45,299 nucleotides of DNA from an uncultured Bacillaceae bacterium (GCA_937995745.1 CALKIU010000030.1:1-45299); one strand, 5' to 3'. Positions 7,928-16,849 are shown, counted from the stretch's first letter. A program made the numbers and translations. The notes: generated from the sequence alone by a model not told the origin.

Positions 7928-10900
7928 CGGAATGCGCCTCCTTTCGTATTAAATGGATGACTTCATTTTTTGGCACGGAAAAAATCCGGTACCGGTTTCC
8001 GTCCAGCGACGCGTCAAATTGACATACAGCTTTAAAGGGGCAATACGTGCACGCCGTCCGGTCGTTCAATTGATAAGGAGCTATTTCCACATCGCCGGCA
8101 ACGATTCGGTCTCCCGCTTTTTTGTACAACTTGCGCACATGCTTTATCAGCAAACGAAGTTCGTCTTTGCTGACGGCCTTCGAATTTTTTCTCAGACTTC
8201 CGTCCTTATTGAGGCCCGCGGCAACAATGGAAGAATTTCCCCACTTTAAGGTTTCATCCATCATCCGGATCACTTTTTCATCTCCGAGAAGGAGGCCGTT
8301 CATTTTAAATTTCTTTAAAATCTCTTTTTCCAATTCTTCGGGCGTCAACACCTTCTTCGTTTCCACAAGCGGTTGATGGACATGAAAATAAAGAATTCCC
8401 GCCGGCTCCGCTTTTTTCCCGAGGAGCAATTCCGAATTGGCGATAAGAACATCGAGATAAGTCAGCATCTGCAAAGCCAATCCGTAATAAACCTCGCGCA
8501 AATCCAAATCGTGGGCGCTTGATTTATAGTCGATGACCCTCAAATACACGCCTTTTTCGTGTTCCGCCGCATCAACCCGGTCAATTCTTCCGGCGAGTTC
8601 CATTTTTATCCCGTTGCGGAGGGAAAATTTAATGGACGGAAGCTTTTTCCCCGGTCCGAAAGGAAGTTCCAGACCGACGGGCACAAACCGGCTCGCTTTC
8701 GCGTGTTCATGAAGCACAAGGGAAGCGCGGCGGATAATTTGTTCCAGTTTTCTTTTAATGTAATGATGCCTGTTCGAACTCAGTAAAATTTCATTTTGCA
8801 GTTTCGGCGCCAAAACTTCGACAGCTTCTTTGGCAAGGCGTTCAATTTCTGATCTGTCAAGATCCTTCCATGAACGATTGCCGGCCATGATTTTTTCGGC
8901 AATATATTTTAAAGCGCCATGGAACAATTCACCGATATCGGGAGCATCGAGGCGGAAAATCTGCCGTTCCTTCAATTGCAATCCGTGTTTCGCAAAATGG
9001 GAAAAAGGACAGCTATAAAATAATTCCATTCTGGAAACGCTGGCGTGTATTTGTTCGCCGTACAAATCCCGGCTTGTTGCCGGCGGCAATCTCCGGGCCT
9101 TGTTTTGATAAAATAAGCTGGACAATGCTTTTCCGGCAAGTTCCTGCCAGTTCCCATCACTGATAAATTGATTGTACACGTCCCACCAAAAATCAAAAAT
9201 GGGATAATGCTTCTTTTTCAACTGCAGCTGGGCAGTCAAATGCGGCAAGGTTGTATGCTTGTTTACGACAAATGCCAATTGTTCTTCTTCCGGCAAATCA
9301 GCCGGATCCGCCCACAAGGATATTTTGCGGATATTGGGAAACAAATCGTTCATTTTTTGAATATAAGGAGATGGCAGAAGGGACTTTCCTTCTTCATCGG
9401 CCAGCGGATATGTCAGATACAACCGGTCAGAAGGCGTGGTGAAAGCGTGGTATGCAAGAAACTCTTCATCGAGCAGCCTTGTCCGGCTGTCCGGGGCAAT
9501 TTTCAGCCCGCTCCCGGCAAGAATCTCCCGTTCATCATCGGTCAACAATCCCTCTTCCGGAAATTTTGCCGGCAACACGCCTTCCGTCAAGCCGATCACA
9601 AACGCAATTTTTACGTCGGACAGGCGGGAATTATCCAGATTGGCCGCCACAACTTGATCGAGCGCCGGCGGGACGAGGGAGAAATTTAATGATTCCAGTC
9701 CGGCATCCAATATCACGGCAAATTTCTTTAACGACATCGGTTCATCACCGAGTAGCTCCACAAACTGATCAAGGAGTTCGATGACCGCATTCCACGCCTG
9801 GGCATGTTCCCTTGCCCTGACCAGATTGCCTTTTTCCTCTTCTTCCACCCGCCATTTCTCCAGTTTTGCCGGCACATCAAGTTCCTCCAAGAATAGGTAG
9901 AGGGCTTCACAGTAGCGGCGTCCGTTTTCCGCTTCTTTTAATCTCTTCCCAAGCCGGAGAAGCGGAGCGGCCACCAATTGTCTCATCTCATTGAGTTCAT
10001 CTTCCAATTCCTTTTCCGCATCGGTTTGAAAGCTTGTTTCCATCTCCAAGCCGCGGTACCGTTTATATTTCCACCGTTCCTTCCCTGTCCATTGATGACC
10101 GTGGATACCGTAAGCAAGGACGTAGTTTTCAAGCAAGTCCATTTTTTCCCTCATTTTCAGCCGGTCCCTCCCGGCCGGATACAATAATTCGGTTTTAACG
10201 GCCCGGAAAACCGGTTCATACCGCCAGTTGCCATTGAGAACTTCGAGACTGGATCGGATGAGTTCCACTAAAGGATGGTGAAGCATCGATCTTTTTTCAT
10301 CAAAAAAGACGGGCACTTCAAAATCACGAAACACGGTTTCAATGATATGCCGGTAATCATGGCTGTTCCGGACCAACAGGGCAATATCCCGGTAACGGTA
10401 ATCCCCGCCCATGACAAGGCGGCGGATGATTCTGGCAATTCCCTCTACTTCCGCCCTCCTGTTCACTGCTTCGGCTATGGTGATGGAGGGAATCTTCTCA
10501 TAAGGAACGGCCGGCCGGCTGTCAAAATATGTTTCCAAATGACGCAGTGACTCATCGGTCAACCTTTTTTGCTCCCGCAAAATCAGTGCTTCCAGTTTCA
10601 CCCCGTTTGTTCTCGCAATCTCGTAAATCGTCTGGCATGTTTCACCCGACATTCTGAATAGATGGAATTGGTCAGGGGCTTGTTCATAAAAAGGAGTATC
10701 CAATGTCAGAGCAATGGTAACTTTTCGGCAATGCTTTATTAATTGTTCAATAATCATGTATTCCTGTGGGGTGAAACTGTAAAACCCGTCTATATAAATT
10801 TCGGCTTTTTCCAAATAGTGGGAAGATGGGATTTTTTCACCGAGAAGCTGCAAATAATCCTCAGAATCGATGTACCGGCCGCGAAGCGATTCTTCAAATT

Positions 10901-11408
10901 TTTGAAAAACCAAATGGAGATCATGCAGTTTATCCCGGAGCACTGCGTTTTCCGCGTCTCCGTCTTCCAATTCTTTTTTTCTGACAGCAAGTTCTTCCGG
11001 GTGTACTATATATCTCTTAAACTCTGTCAATACTTGTTCCATCCGGGCGATAAAACCGGTTTTATCCGCCGCCAGTCCGAAAAGTTTCAGACTTTCTTTT
11101 TGTTCTTCCAGTATTTTTCTGATTAGCATACTGATGCCGACACTGTTGAGATGATAACGGCTGATGCCGCCCGTTTCCTGAAGAACCCGCCAGGCGAGCC
11201 GTGAAAAACTGTATACTTGAGTCCTAATCATCCCGTTCAATCCGGGCATGGAAATCAGTTTATATTCAGACAAAAAGGTCATTTGGTCCGGGACTATATA
11301 AATGATCGGAGGCCCGTCCGGGTCCTCAGCCATCAGTTTGTAAATCTCATTTAAGAGAAAAGTAGTTTTTCCCGTTCCTGCCCTTCCTATCACCAATCTT
11401 AAAGACAT
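7896..11408 (-). CDS. addB: ATP-dependent helicase/nuclease subunit AddB
   Basis: AddB (1170 aa) is the second subunit of AddAB; it carries an inactive helicase fold that recognises Chi and a second nuclease domain. The N-terminal Walker A GRAGTGKT is at 8-15. The C-terminal part has the nuclease motif VIDYKS and the cysteines expected to bind a 4Fe-4S cluster: one in FYSCPFSHF and three in CTYCPFKAVCQF. I start it at the ATG at 11408: the in-frame GTG four codons upstream lies inside the ribosome-binding site AAAGGTGG. First gene of the addBA operon. The 11409-11806 gap upstream holds no gene I can support; a TG-type extended -10 (TGTTAAGAT) near 11505-11513 on the minus strand may be the promoter. 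Confidence 0.95.
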   Translation of the reverse strand: MSLRLVIGRAGTGKTTFLLNEIYKLMAEDPDGPPIIYIVPDQMTFLSEYKLISMPGLNGMIRTQVYSFSRLAWRVLQETGGISRYHLNSVGISMLIRKILEEQKESLKLFGLAADKTGFIARMEQVLTEFKRYIVHPEELAVRKKELEDGDAENAVLRDKLHDLHLVFQKFEESLRGRYIDSEDYLQLLGEKIPSSHYLEKAEIYIDGFYSFTPQEYMIIEQLIKHCRKVTIALTLDTPFYEQAPDQFHLFRMSGETCQTIYEIARTNGVKLEALILREQKRLTDESLRHLETYFDSRPAVPYEKIPSITIAEAVNRRAEVEGIARIIRRLVMGGDYRYRDIALLVRNSHDYRHIIETVFRDFEVPVFFDEKRSMLHHPLVELIRSSLEVLNGNWRYEPVFRAVKTELLYPAGRDRLKMREKMDLLENYVLAYGIHGHQWTGKERWKYKRYRGLEMETSFQTDAEKELEDELNEMRQLVAAPLLRLGKRLKEAENGRRYCEALYLFLEELDVPAKLEKWRVEEEEKGNLVRAREHAQAWNAVIELLDQFVELLGDEPMSLKKFAVILDAGLESLNFSLVPPALDQVVAANLDNSRLSDVKIAFVIGLTEGVLPAKFPEEGLLTDDEREILAGSGLKIAPDSRTRLLDEEFLAYHAFTTPSDRLYLTYPLADEEGKSLLPSPYIQKMNDLFPNIRKISLWADPADLPEEEQLAFVVNKHTTLPHLTAQLQLKKKHYPIFDFWWDVYNQFISDGNWQELAGKALSSLFYQNKARRLPPATSRDLYGEQIHASVSRMELFYSCPFSHFAKHGLQLKERQIFRLDAPDIGELFHGALKYIAEKIMAGNRSWKDLDRSEIERLAKEAVEVLAPKLQNEILLSSNRHHYIKRKLEQIIRRASLVLHEHAKASRFVPVGLELPFGPGKKLPSIKFSLRNGIKMELAGRIDRVDAAEHEKGVYLRVIDYKSSAHDLDLREVYYGLALQMLTYLDVLIANSELLLGKKAEPAGILYFHVHQPLVETKKVLTPEELEKEILKKFKMNGLLLGDEKVIRMMDETLKWGNSSIVAAGLNKDGSLRKNSKAVSKDELRLLIKHVRKLYKKAGDRIVAGDVEIAPYQLNDRTACTYCPFKAVCQFDASLDGNRYRIFSVPKNEVIHLIRKEAHSGGEDEASEKA

Positions 11409-11806
11409 ATAGAAAACCACCTTTGTATTGCTGCAACCGCCGCAAAAGCGGACATTTCACATGATCATATCAATGAACCGCAACGGTCCGCATTCCATTA
11501 CCCATCTTAACACAATCATTCGACAAAATTCACCACGGAGTTTTTTCCTCCGCAAAAAAGTTCAAGGAAGATCAATACGGCCGGAAAATGGCTGCTTCTT
11601 TCAACAGCATGGCAGCAAAATAAACAACGGATTTGTCATTTCACCGGGGGACGGGAACTTCGCTTTTTCTGGCGGGACAATAGGGAACTTCAAAAAAGCG
11701 GTTCATCATTAAACTATGCATGCAAAAGAAAAACTTGGTTATATGAAACCAAGTTTTTTGCAAAGTTTGTTTTGCCCGCCTGACAGACCGCGTTCTGCCG
11801 GCGGAC
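11409..11806. other. Gene-free gap upstream of addB
   Basis: About 400 bp between addB and the second CoA ligase. Apart from the ligase terminator (11731-11756) and a possible minus-strand extended -10 for addB near 11505-11513, I see no feature. The plus-strand 94-codon frame here has no ribosome-binding site or recognisable product. Confidence 0.5.
11731..11756 (-). terminator. Terminator of the second CoA ligase gene
   Basis: A 10-bp perfect inverted repeat (AAACTTGGTT / AACCAAGTTT) with a 6-nt loop, flanked by A-runs and T-runs, 50 bp past the ligase stop codon. It reads as a terminator in the minus direction and could also stop plus-strand transcription. Confidence 0.8.
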
Positions 11807-13309
11807 TTATTGTTTGGCCGTTTTATTTAAATAGATCCCCATCTTTTGCAAAGCTTTTTTATCAATTTTTCCCACATGAGTCTTCGGAAGTTCATCAACG
11901 AAGAAAAAGTGTTTTGGTATTTTGAAACGGGCCAATTTGCGGGAACAAAAGCTTATTAAATCTTCCTCGCGGACATTTTCTCCTTTCTTGACAATAAAAG
12001 CGACGGCTTTTTCACCCCAATGTTGATCGGGAATTCCGACCACCGCCGCCTCCCCGACGTCCGGATGGGTAATGAGCCAATTCTCGATTTCAACGGGAAA
12101 AATGTTTTCTCCGCCGGAGATCATCATTTCTTTTTTCCTGCCCACCAAATAATAATATCCGTCCTCATCTTTTTTTGCCAAATCGCCCGTATAAAGCCAG
12201 CCGTCCTTTAGCACTTCCCCTGTAGCCCTCTCATTGTTCCAGTAATAATTGAACATATGCTTTCCCCTGATGAGCAGTTCCCCCGGTTCGTTGCTGCCCG
12301 CCTCCGACCCGTCGTCCCGAACGATCCGCACTTCATTAAAGAGCATCGGTTTTCCGACCGAACCCTTTTTCGTTTTTGTTTCAGCGGGATCAATGTAAAA
12401 ATTGTTCGGTCCCGCTTCCGTCAAACCGTAACCTTCCTTAAAAGAAAGACCTTTTTTGTGAAAAGCTTCATATATGTCGGGGGGACACGGGGCGCCTCCC
12501 GACAAAAACACTTTCATGGACGGAAAAGCGCTTTGCTTAAATTCTTCCGTATCGATCAACCGGCGGTACATCGTCGGCACGAGGAGAATGTTCGTGCAGC
12601 GGAATTGATGGATCAGCTCCACCGTCTTCCGGGGATCAAACTCACGGCAAAGGACGACCTTTCCCCCTGCCATGAGCACAGGAACCGACAAAGCATTCAT
12701 GCCCCCTGTATGATAGAGGGGCAAACATGTCAAAGTGATATCCTCATCCGTTAAGTTCCAGCTGAGGACCGTGTTGAGGGCGTTCCAAAAAACCGAACGG
12801 TGGCTCAGAACGACCCCTTTCGGCCGTCCCGTCGTTCCTCCCGTATAAAAAATGGTCAAAGGTTCTTCTTCCCGCCTTGCTTCTTGAAAAACTCCCGTTC
12901 CATCCCGTAGAGACAAATGCCCGTCTTCAGAAACGTTCAACAAACGGGCGCCGTTCAGTTGAAGTTCCGCGAGAAGGCTGTTCACTTCAGGATGAAACGC
13001 AATGACTTCCGGACGGCAATCTCCCAAAATATAATTGATTTCTTCGCCGGAAAGCTTCCAGTTTAACGGAACAAAAATGGCGCCGAGTCGTCCGCAAGCA
13101 AACAACAAATCAAAATAGCTGACATGATTCGGCGCTAAGACGGCCACCCTGTCTCCTTTGCGGATACCGAGCGAGTAAAGGCGGCGGGCGCAAGCTTTGA
13201 TTCGTTCTTCCATCTCCCCGTACGTCCATTCTCTCCCCAATCCTGTGTCCGCAACAGCCGGTTTATCAGGATGCAATTCCGCTCTTTTTGAAAACCAATC
13301 CAGCTCCAT
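11807..13309 (-). CDS. Class I adenylate-forming acid--CoA ligase (500 aa)
   Basis: A second acyl-CoA synthetase superfamily enzyme. Motifs: FYTGGTTGRPKG (154-165), YGLTEAG (294-300), GWLYTGD (370-376), GRKKEMMISGGENIFP (390-405) and the lysine in PKTHVGK (K481). It is shorter than the ligase at 101-1693 and differs at the substrate-pocket segment, so the acid used may differ. B. subtilis YhfL is a ligase of similar size from the syntenic region, but I cannot show orthology. The start ATG follows AGGAGAGGAG. It lies 63 bp downstream of the alpha/beta hydrolase gene on the same strand, with no terminator between, which suggests one operon: a thioesterase/hydrolase-like protein plus a CoA ligase. 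Confidence 0.88.
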   Translation of the reverse strand: MELDWFSKRAELHPDKPAVADTGLGREWTYGEMEERIKACARRLYSLGIRKGDRVAVLAPNHVSYFDLLFACGRLGAIFVPLNWKLSGEEINYILGDCRPEVIAFHPEVNSLLAELQLNGARLLNVSEDGHLSLRDGTGVFQEARREEEPLTIFYTGGTTGRPKGVVLSHRSVFWNALNTVLSWNLTDEDITLTCLPLYHTGGMNALSVPVLMAGGKVVLCREFDPRKTVELIHQFRCTNILLVPTMYRRLIDTEEFKQSAFPSMKVFLSGGAPCPPDIYEAFHKKGLSFKEGYGLTEAGPNNFYIDPAETKTKKGSVGKPMLFNEVRIVRDDGSEAGSNEPGELLIRGKHMFNYYWNNERATGEVLKDGWLYTGDLAKKDEDGYYYLVGRKKEMMISGGENIFPVEIENWLITHPDVGEAAVVGIPDQHWGEKAVAFIVKKGENVREEDLISFCSRKLARFKIPKHFFFVDELPKTHVGKIDKKALQKMGIYLNKTAKQ

Positions 13310-13372
13310 TTTGCAGCTCCTCTCCTTTGCTTTCCCGACTTCAACTTATTGCTGCCCTCTCTCTTGCAAGAC

Positions 13373-14278
13373 TTATCCACGGGTGCGGAAAAACTGTTCA
13401 ATGGCACGCAACAATTGCTCCAAATCGTCGATAAGAGGGGAGTGTCCGCAATTTTTCAACTCTACAAAACGGGCCCTCCCTTGCAAATCTTCAAGGATTT
13501 CCTCCGTCATTTCGCGGGAGACGACGAGGTCGCGGTCTCCGTGCAGCACCAGAACGGGAACGCGGATATCCTTTGCTTGATTGCTGCCTCTTGTCAATCC
13601 GTTGTGCTTATCGCTGATATTAAAAATGTTTAATGCATGGTATACTTCGGCTAAATTTCTTTGCGTCAGCATGTCCTCGATGTATTCATCATAACGGGCC
13701 GGTTCCGGCTTTTGATGCGTATAGATGAGTTTGTCCCAAACGCTTTTTAAAAATTGCCGGTCTTTCCGGTCATATGCCGCCTGAATGGAGACAGTCTTAA
13801 AATCCTTTTTGATTTCTTCGTATGTTTGCAGCCGGAAACGCGGATCGGGAAGTCCGTTCCAAGCCGTTTTATAAAAAGGGTACCCTCTTGTGGAAGCGGA
13901 CGCCAAAAGGACAAGCTTGTTGCAGCAACCGGGATAATCGGCGGCAAATTGCATTCCCACCGCTCCCCCGGTTGACCAGCCGACGATGGAAAAGTCCGTC
14001 AATTTGATTTCGGTGACAAACTGATGAACATCATCGGAAAAATTTTTGATGGATCTCACCGGATTGCGGTAAGAGGAGGCGCCGAAACCGCGCAAATCGA
14101 CGGCATATATTTTGTAGCGCCGATCCATTTTTTCCATAAGGAGATCCCAGTGTTTCGATGAAGTCATGTTCCATGAATGAGGAGCACATTTTCCTCTCCC
14201 CCGTCCCGTTCCCGGTACGCGAGGGTTTCTCCAATTGGGTAAATCAACTTTCTTCAGCGTGACTTTCCCTTTATCCAT
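13373..14278 (-). CDS. Alpha/beta hydrolase, with a compensated double frameshift near its N-terminus
   Basis: The reading frame encodes 301 residues of an alpha/beta-hydrolase fold: nucleophile elbow GWSTGG (S102), acid HGDRD (D248/D250) and histidine NCGHS (H279). Substrate unknown. The start ATG at 14278 follows GAAGGG. Residues 16-36 (WRNPRVPG... to ...CAPHSW) look unlike the family. The +2 frame of the same DNA (14232 down to 14170) encodes GETLAYRERDGGEEN followed by VLLIHG, which is the expected strand and oxyanion-hole HG motif. An extra T at 14233-14234 (AATTGG) and a missing A at 14169-14170 (GGAACATG) would explain both edges. As written, the gene lacks its oxyanion HG motif and may be inactive; alternatively both edges are sequencing errors. 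Upstream gene of the pair with the CoA ligase at 11807-13309. Confidence 0.8.
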   Translation of the reverse strand: MDKGKVTLKKVDLPNWRNPRVPGTGRGRGKCAPHSWNMTSSKHWDLLMEKMDRRYKIYAVDLRGFGASSYRNPVRSIKNFSDDVHQFVTEIKLTDFSIVGWSTGGAVGMQFAADYPGCCNKLVLLASASTRGYPFYKTAWNGLPDPRFRLQTYEEIKKDFKTVSIQAAYDRKDRQFLKSVWDKLIYTHQKPEPARYDEYIEDMLTQRNLAEVYHALNIFNISDKHNGLTRGSNQAKDIRVPVLVLHGDRDLVVSREMTEEILEDLQGRARFVELKNCGHSPLIDDLEQLLRAIEQFFRTRG

Positions 14279-14331
14279 TTTATACCCTTCTTTTCCTGTT
14301 TTTGGTATTCTATCATGCGGGCACAAAAAAA

Positions 14332-14353
14332 GGACTCGAAATTGGTCGAGTCC
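14332..14353 (-). terminator. Terminator of the yhjE-signal peptidase operon
   Basis: An 8-bp perfect stem (GGACTCGA / TCGAGTCC) with a 6-nt loop; on the minus strand a run of seven T follows (14331-14325). It separates the signal peptidase gene from the hydrolase gene downstream. Confidence 0.85.
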
Positions 14354-14405
14354 GCTTCGTTTATTGTTGTTTTTTTCTGAACCGTTCAAACAAACAGAGG
14401 TCCTC

Positions 14406-14930
14406 TTAAAAAAACACGGTTAGCTCATTAAGGGGCCAATACCGGAGATTCACTTTGCCCACCACGCTGTCTATATCAATAAAACCGAAATCACGGCTGT
14501 CCAAGCTGTTTTTCCGGTTATCGCCGAGAACAAACAATTTTCCTTCCGGTACATATACTTTAAAATCACCGGTTGCATTTTCATCCAGTCCATATGTTCC
14601 CAAGTACGGTTCTTCATATAATTCCCCATTTATGTACAACTGTTCATTTTTATATTCAACCGTGTCGCCCGGCAAGCCGATCACCCGTTTGACATAATCG
14701 GCATGCTTATTGGCATGAAATACAATCACGTCAAACCGTTCCAAATCGCTTATCCGATAGATAAATTTATTGACAATCAGTTTATTTCCATCTTCCAGCG
14801 TGGGGAACATCGAACCCCCTTCCACAACATAACTCGTAATAAAGAAGGCGCGGATGAAGATAAGCAAAACGATCGCAATGACGGTGGCTTTAAGCCATTC
14901 CTTCCCTTCTTTTTTCAATTCAGCCTTCAA
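14406..14930 (-). CDS. lepB: Type I signal peptidase (Sip/LepB family)
   Basis: A 174-residue membrane-anchored serine protease that cleaves signal peptides from exported proteins outside the membrane. One N-terminal membrane segment (about 14-32) is followed by the catalytic serine in GGSMFPTL (S40), the general-base lysine in YVKRVIGLPGD (K81) and the conserved box GDNRKNSLDSR (136-146). Length and single anchor are those of Bacillus SipS/T/V enzymes. The start is a TTG at 14930 after GAGGTGAGGGG; there is no other start before the catalytic serine. It is 14 bp downstream of yhjE. The pair yhjE-sipV is also adjacent in B. subtilis, so this may be the SipV orthologue (inference from gene order). 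Confidence 0.93.
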   Translation of the reverse strand: MKAELKKEGKEWLKATVIAIVLLIFIRAFFITSYVVEGGSMFPTLEDGNKLIVNKFIYRISDLERFDVIVFHANKHADYVKRVIGLPGDTVEYKNEQLYINGELYEEPYLGTYGLDENATGDFKVYVPEGKLFVLGDNRKNSLDSRDFGFIDIDSVVGKVNLRYWPLNELTVFF

Positions 14931-14944
14931 ATTCCCCTCACCTC

Positions 14945-15616
14945 TTATATCCTTTGCCTCTGCCTCTCCATTTTGCCGGAATATCCTTCTTTTTCTATTT
15001 GTTCTATTCTGCTCCTAACCGGCCTCCGATTGACCAGCCTGTTTTCAACCCGTTTGCCGACATACCACAAAATGAACACAATACCAGCGACCATAAATGT
15101 CCGTCCCGGTTGTGTAATGAGGGATCTTATATCATGTCCGACAAAACTGACGGTAAAGATCATCACCATTTTTCCAGCCAATACAGACAGCATATACTGG
15201 GCATAACTGATGCGGGAAAGACCGGCCACAATGTTGACCAAAGATGACGGCGTAAACGGAAAACAAAGTAGTAAAAAAAGCGGTCCGAAGCCGCGCCTCT
15301 CCACCCAGCCGGTCAATGTTTCCACCTTTGGTTTTCTTTTTAAAAAGGATAGAAATCTTTTTTGTCCGAACTTGCGAACGAGCAAAAATACCAAATACGC
15401 TCCGGCGGACGCTCCCAGCCAGGAATATAAAAAGCCGAGCCAAAGCCCGAAAGCATTGGCGTTGGCCATTACAATCAAAACTAACGGCAGAAAAGGCAAC
15501 AAAGCTTCTATCATCGGCAACATAATTCCCGGAAGCGGGCCAAATGATCGGTATTGTTCAATTAAATGCAAAATATTTTCCAAGGTAAACCAGTCTTTGA
15601 GCAGTTCTGCAGTCAT
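14945..15616 (-). CDS. yhjE: VTT/TVP38 (SNARE-associated-type) membrane protein, YhjE-like
   Basis: A 223-residue multi-pass membrane protein with the VTT-domain signature FPFTPSSLVNIVAGL followed by ISYAQYMLSVLAGK. Membrane segments are apparent around 28-50, 60-80, 125-145, 155-175 and 180-200. VTT proteins include DedA and TVP38/TMEM64 families, several implicated in lipid or membrane homeostasis; no specific function is shown here. The start is the ATG at 15616 because GAAGGAG ends 7 nt before it; a longer frame from a TTG would run through the ribosome-binding site. The positively charged tail (RRPVRSRIEQIEKEG) is cytoplasmic by prediction. First gene of the operon with the signal peptidase. 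Confidence 0.87.
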   Translation of the reverse strand: MTAELLKDWFTLENILHLIEQYRSFGPLPGIMLPMIEALLPFLPLVLIVMANANAFGLWLGFLYSWLGASAGAYLVFLLVRKFGQKRFLSFLKRKPKVETLTGWVERRGFGPLFLLLCFPFTPSSLVNIVAGLSRISYAQYMLSVLAGKMVMIFTVSFVGHDIRSLITQPGRTFMVAGIVFILWYVGKRVENRLVNRRPVRSRIEQIEKEGYSGKMERQRQRI

Positions 15617-16120
15617 TAAAATACTCCTTCGCAACGATGTAGCTTTTAAAAAGCCCGTCTTTAAAAAATCCTGTTACTAGATGGCCAACAAGACGGCAAA
15701 ATTTCACATTATTTCCGGTCATTTGCCGCCGATGCCGGAAAATTTTATAAAAAATTCTATCTATTTCCTCTTCCTGGGGCAAAATTCTTTTATCCCATAT
15801 TTTATATTTTACACTTATTCTTCAAAATGAAAACAGCGGAAAGAAAATAACTGCAAAGAAATTCTTCCACACGTGTTTTTGGATCTATGCGGCAGAGGCT
15901 TGTCCGGGGGAAAGACTTTGGTGCGTTTTGGGACGGAAAATCCTCCGGTTCAAAAACTGGCTTTAAGTTCCGGGGGATGTTTCGCAAACTTTCTTTATCC
16001 AGAAACAAAACGTTTTCCGACGGGCTTTCTTCATAATCGAAGCGGAAAACCCTTTCTTCAGCCACTATGGAAGAAGCATTCTTTTTGAAAACCGGACCGC
16101 ATTCCGGAATGACCGAGCCC
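15617..16120. other. Intergenic region between yhjE and yhjD
   Basis: About 500 bp without a supported gene between two divergent operons. A 144-codon minus-strand frame covers 15802-16236 but has no ribosome-binding site and overlaps the yhjD promoter and start, and I recognise nothing in its translation. The right end holds the yhjD promoter described separately. Confidence 0.5.
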
Positions 16121-16149
16121 TTGCCAAAAACAAATTTCTTTATTAAAAT
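16121..16149 (+). promoter_or_regulatory. Sigma-A promoter of yhjD
   Basis: TTGCCA (16121-16126), a 17-nt spacer and TAAAAT (16144-16149): a good vegetative promoter with a predicted start near 16156, about 40 nt before the yhjD ATG. Confidence 0.7.
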
Positions 16150-16156
16150 AAATATA

Positions 16157-16170
16157 CGAACACTTGTTCT
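16157..16170 (+). promoter_or_regulatory. LexA (DinR) SOS box at the yhjD promoter
   Basis: The 14-mer CGAACACTTGTTCT matches the Bacillus LexA operator CGAAC-N4-GTTCG at nine of ten fixed positions. It sits just at the predicted transcription start, where LexA would block the promoter. I recall that the yhjD region has been listed in the B. subtilis SOS regulon, but I cannot verify this here. Confidence 0.7.
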
Positions 16171-16194
16171 ATTATGTGCAAAGGAGAAAGGAAA

Positions 16195-16578
16195 ATGACG
16201 AGAATTCCCGAAGAGGACAGAGACGCCATTGAACAAGCCATCTACTTGCCGATGGTTCTGACCATTTTAAACAGGGACATGGCTGTTGTTCACCGCAGCC
16301 CTTTCAAACTAAAACAGCCTTATTTAAACCTGATTGAAGAAGCGATGAAAATTGTCCAAAAGGAACTGGCCGCTGTCAAACGGTATTTAAAATCGCAGCA
16401 AATCAAAGTGTATGAGCAAAAACGGGATCAAACCTTCACCATGTACACTTTTCTGTATAAAGGTTATGAAGAACATCACAATTACTTTAACCCGCGCATA
16501 CGCAACAAAGTCCAAGAACTGCTGGAATATTATTTATTTCAAGCCGGAAAACAAAAGGACAAAGAGAAAATCCATTGA
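16195..16578 (+). CDS. yhjD: YhjD family protein (127 aa), putative SOS-regulated
   Basis: A soluble, helical 127-residue protein beginning MTRIPEEDRDAIEQAIYLPMV and containing the segments RSPFKLKQPYLNLIEEAMK and LYKGYEEHHNYFNPRIRNKV, which I recognise as B. subtilis YhjD-like. The function is unknown. The ATG at 16195 follows AAAGGAG (16180-16186) at 8 nt; an in-frame ATG seven codons upstream would place the ribosome-binding site inside the gene. Upstream is a clear sigma-A promoter with a LexA box on its start point, so the gene is probably DNA-damage inducible. Two tandem terminators follow. As in B. subtilis it lies beside yhjE, here divergent and 578 bp away. Confidence 0.85.
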   Translation: MTRIPEEDRDAIEQAIYLPMVLTILNRDMAVVHRSPFKLKQPYLNLIEEAMKIVQKELAAVKRYLKSQQIKVYEQKRDQTFTMYTFLYKGYEEHHNYFNPRIRNKVQELLEYYLFQAGKQKDKEKIH

Positions 16579-16682
16579 GGCGGCTCTCTTCGGTTCATTA
16601 AGAAATTTCCGCGGCGGCAGAAATGAAGCGATAGTAAAAAATTGCCGCAACGCTCCTGGAAAAACTTTCAAAATCCGCTGCC

Positions 16683-16743
16683 GGAATTTTGAAAAATTCC
16701 TTTTTTTTATATCTGTCAACCTTGCCGTTCCGGCAAATTTTTT
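16683..16743 (+). terminator. Tandem terminators downstream of yhjD
   Basis: First hairpin: GGAATTT / AAATTCC (16683-16700, loop TGAA) followed by eight T. Second hairpin: TTGCCG / CGGCAA (16722-16736, loop TTC) followed by a T-rich tail. Both read in the plus direction, 105 and 144 bp after yhjD. Confidence 0.85.
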
Positions 16744-16849
16744 ATCCGAACCACATTCAAAGCGGTTCCGGCGGCAAACCGTTCGGGCGATTCCCCGTGC
16801 CGTCTCAAAGGCAGCATCTGCCGGTTGTGACCATTTATGATAAAAAAAT

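Noticed and set aside
11428..11712. 94-codon plus-strand frame upstream of addB
   Set aside because: No ribosome-binding site, covers the likely addB promoter, no recognisable product.
101..13309. The two CoA ligases as a recent duplication flanking gerP-addBA
   Set aside because: They differ in length and in most residues outside the superfamily motifs, so they are distinct family members and not a recent duplicate.
15802..16236. 144-codon minus-strand open frame upstream of yhjE
   Set aside because: No ribosome-binding site, overlaps the yhjD promoter, LexA box and start codon, and the translation shows no motif I recognise.
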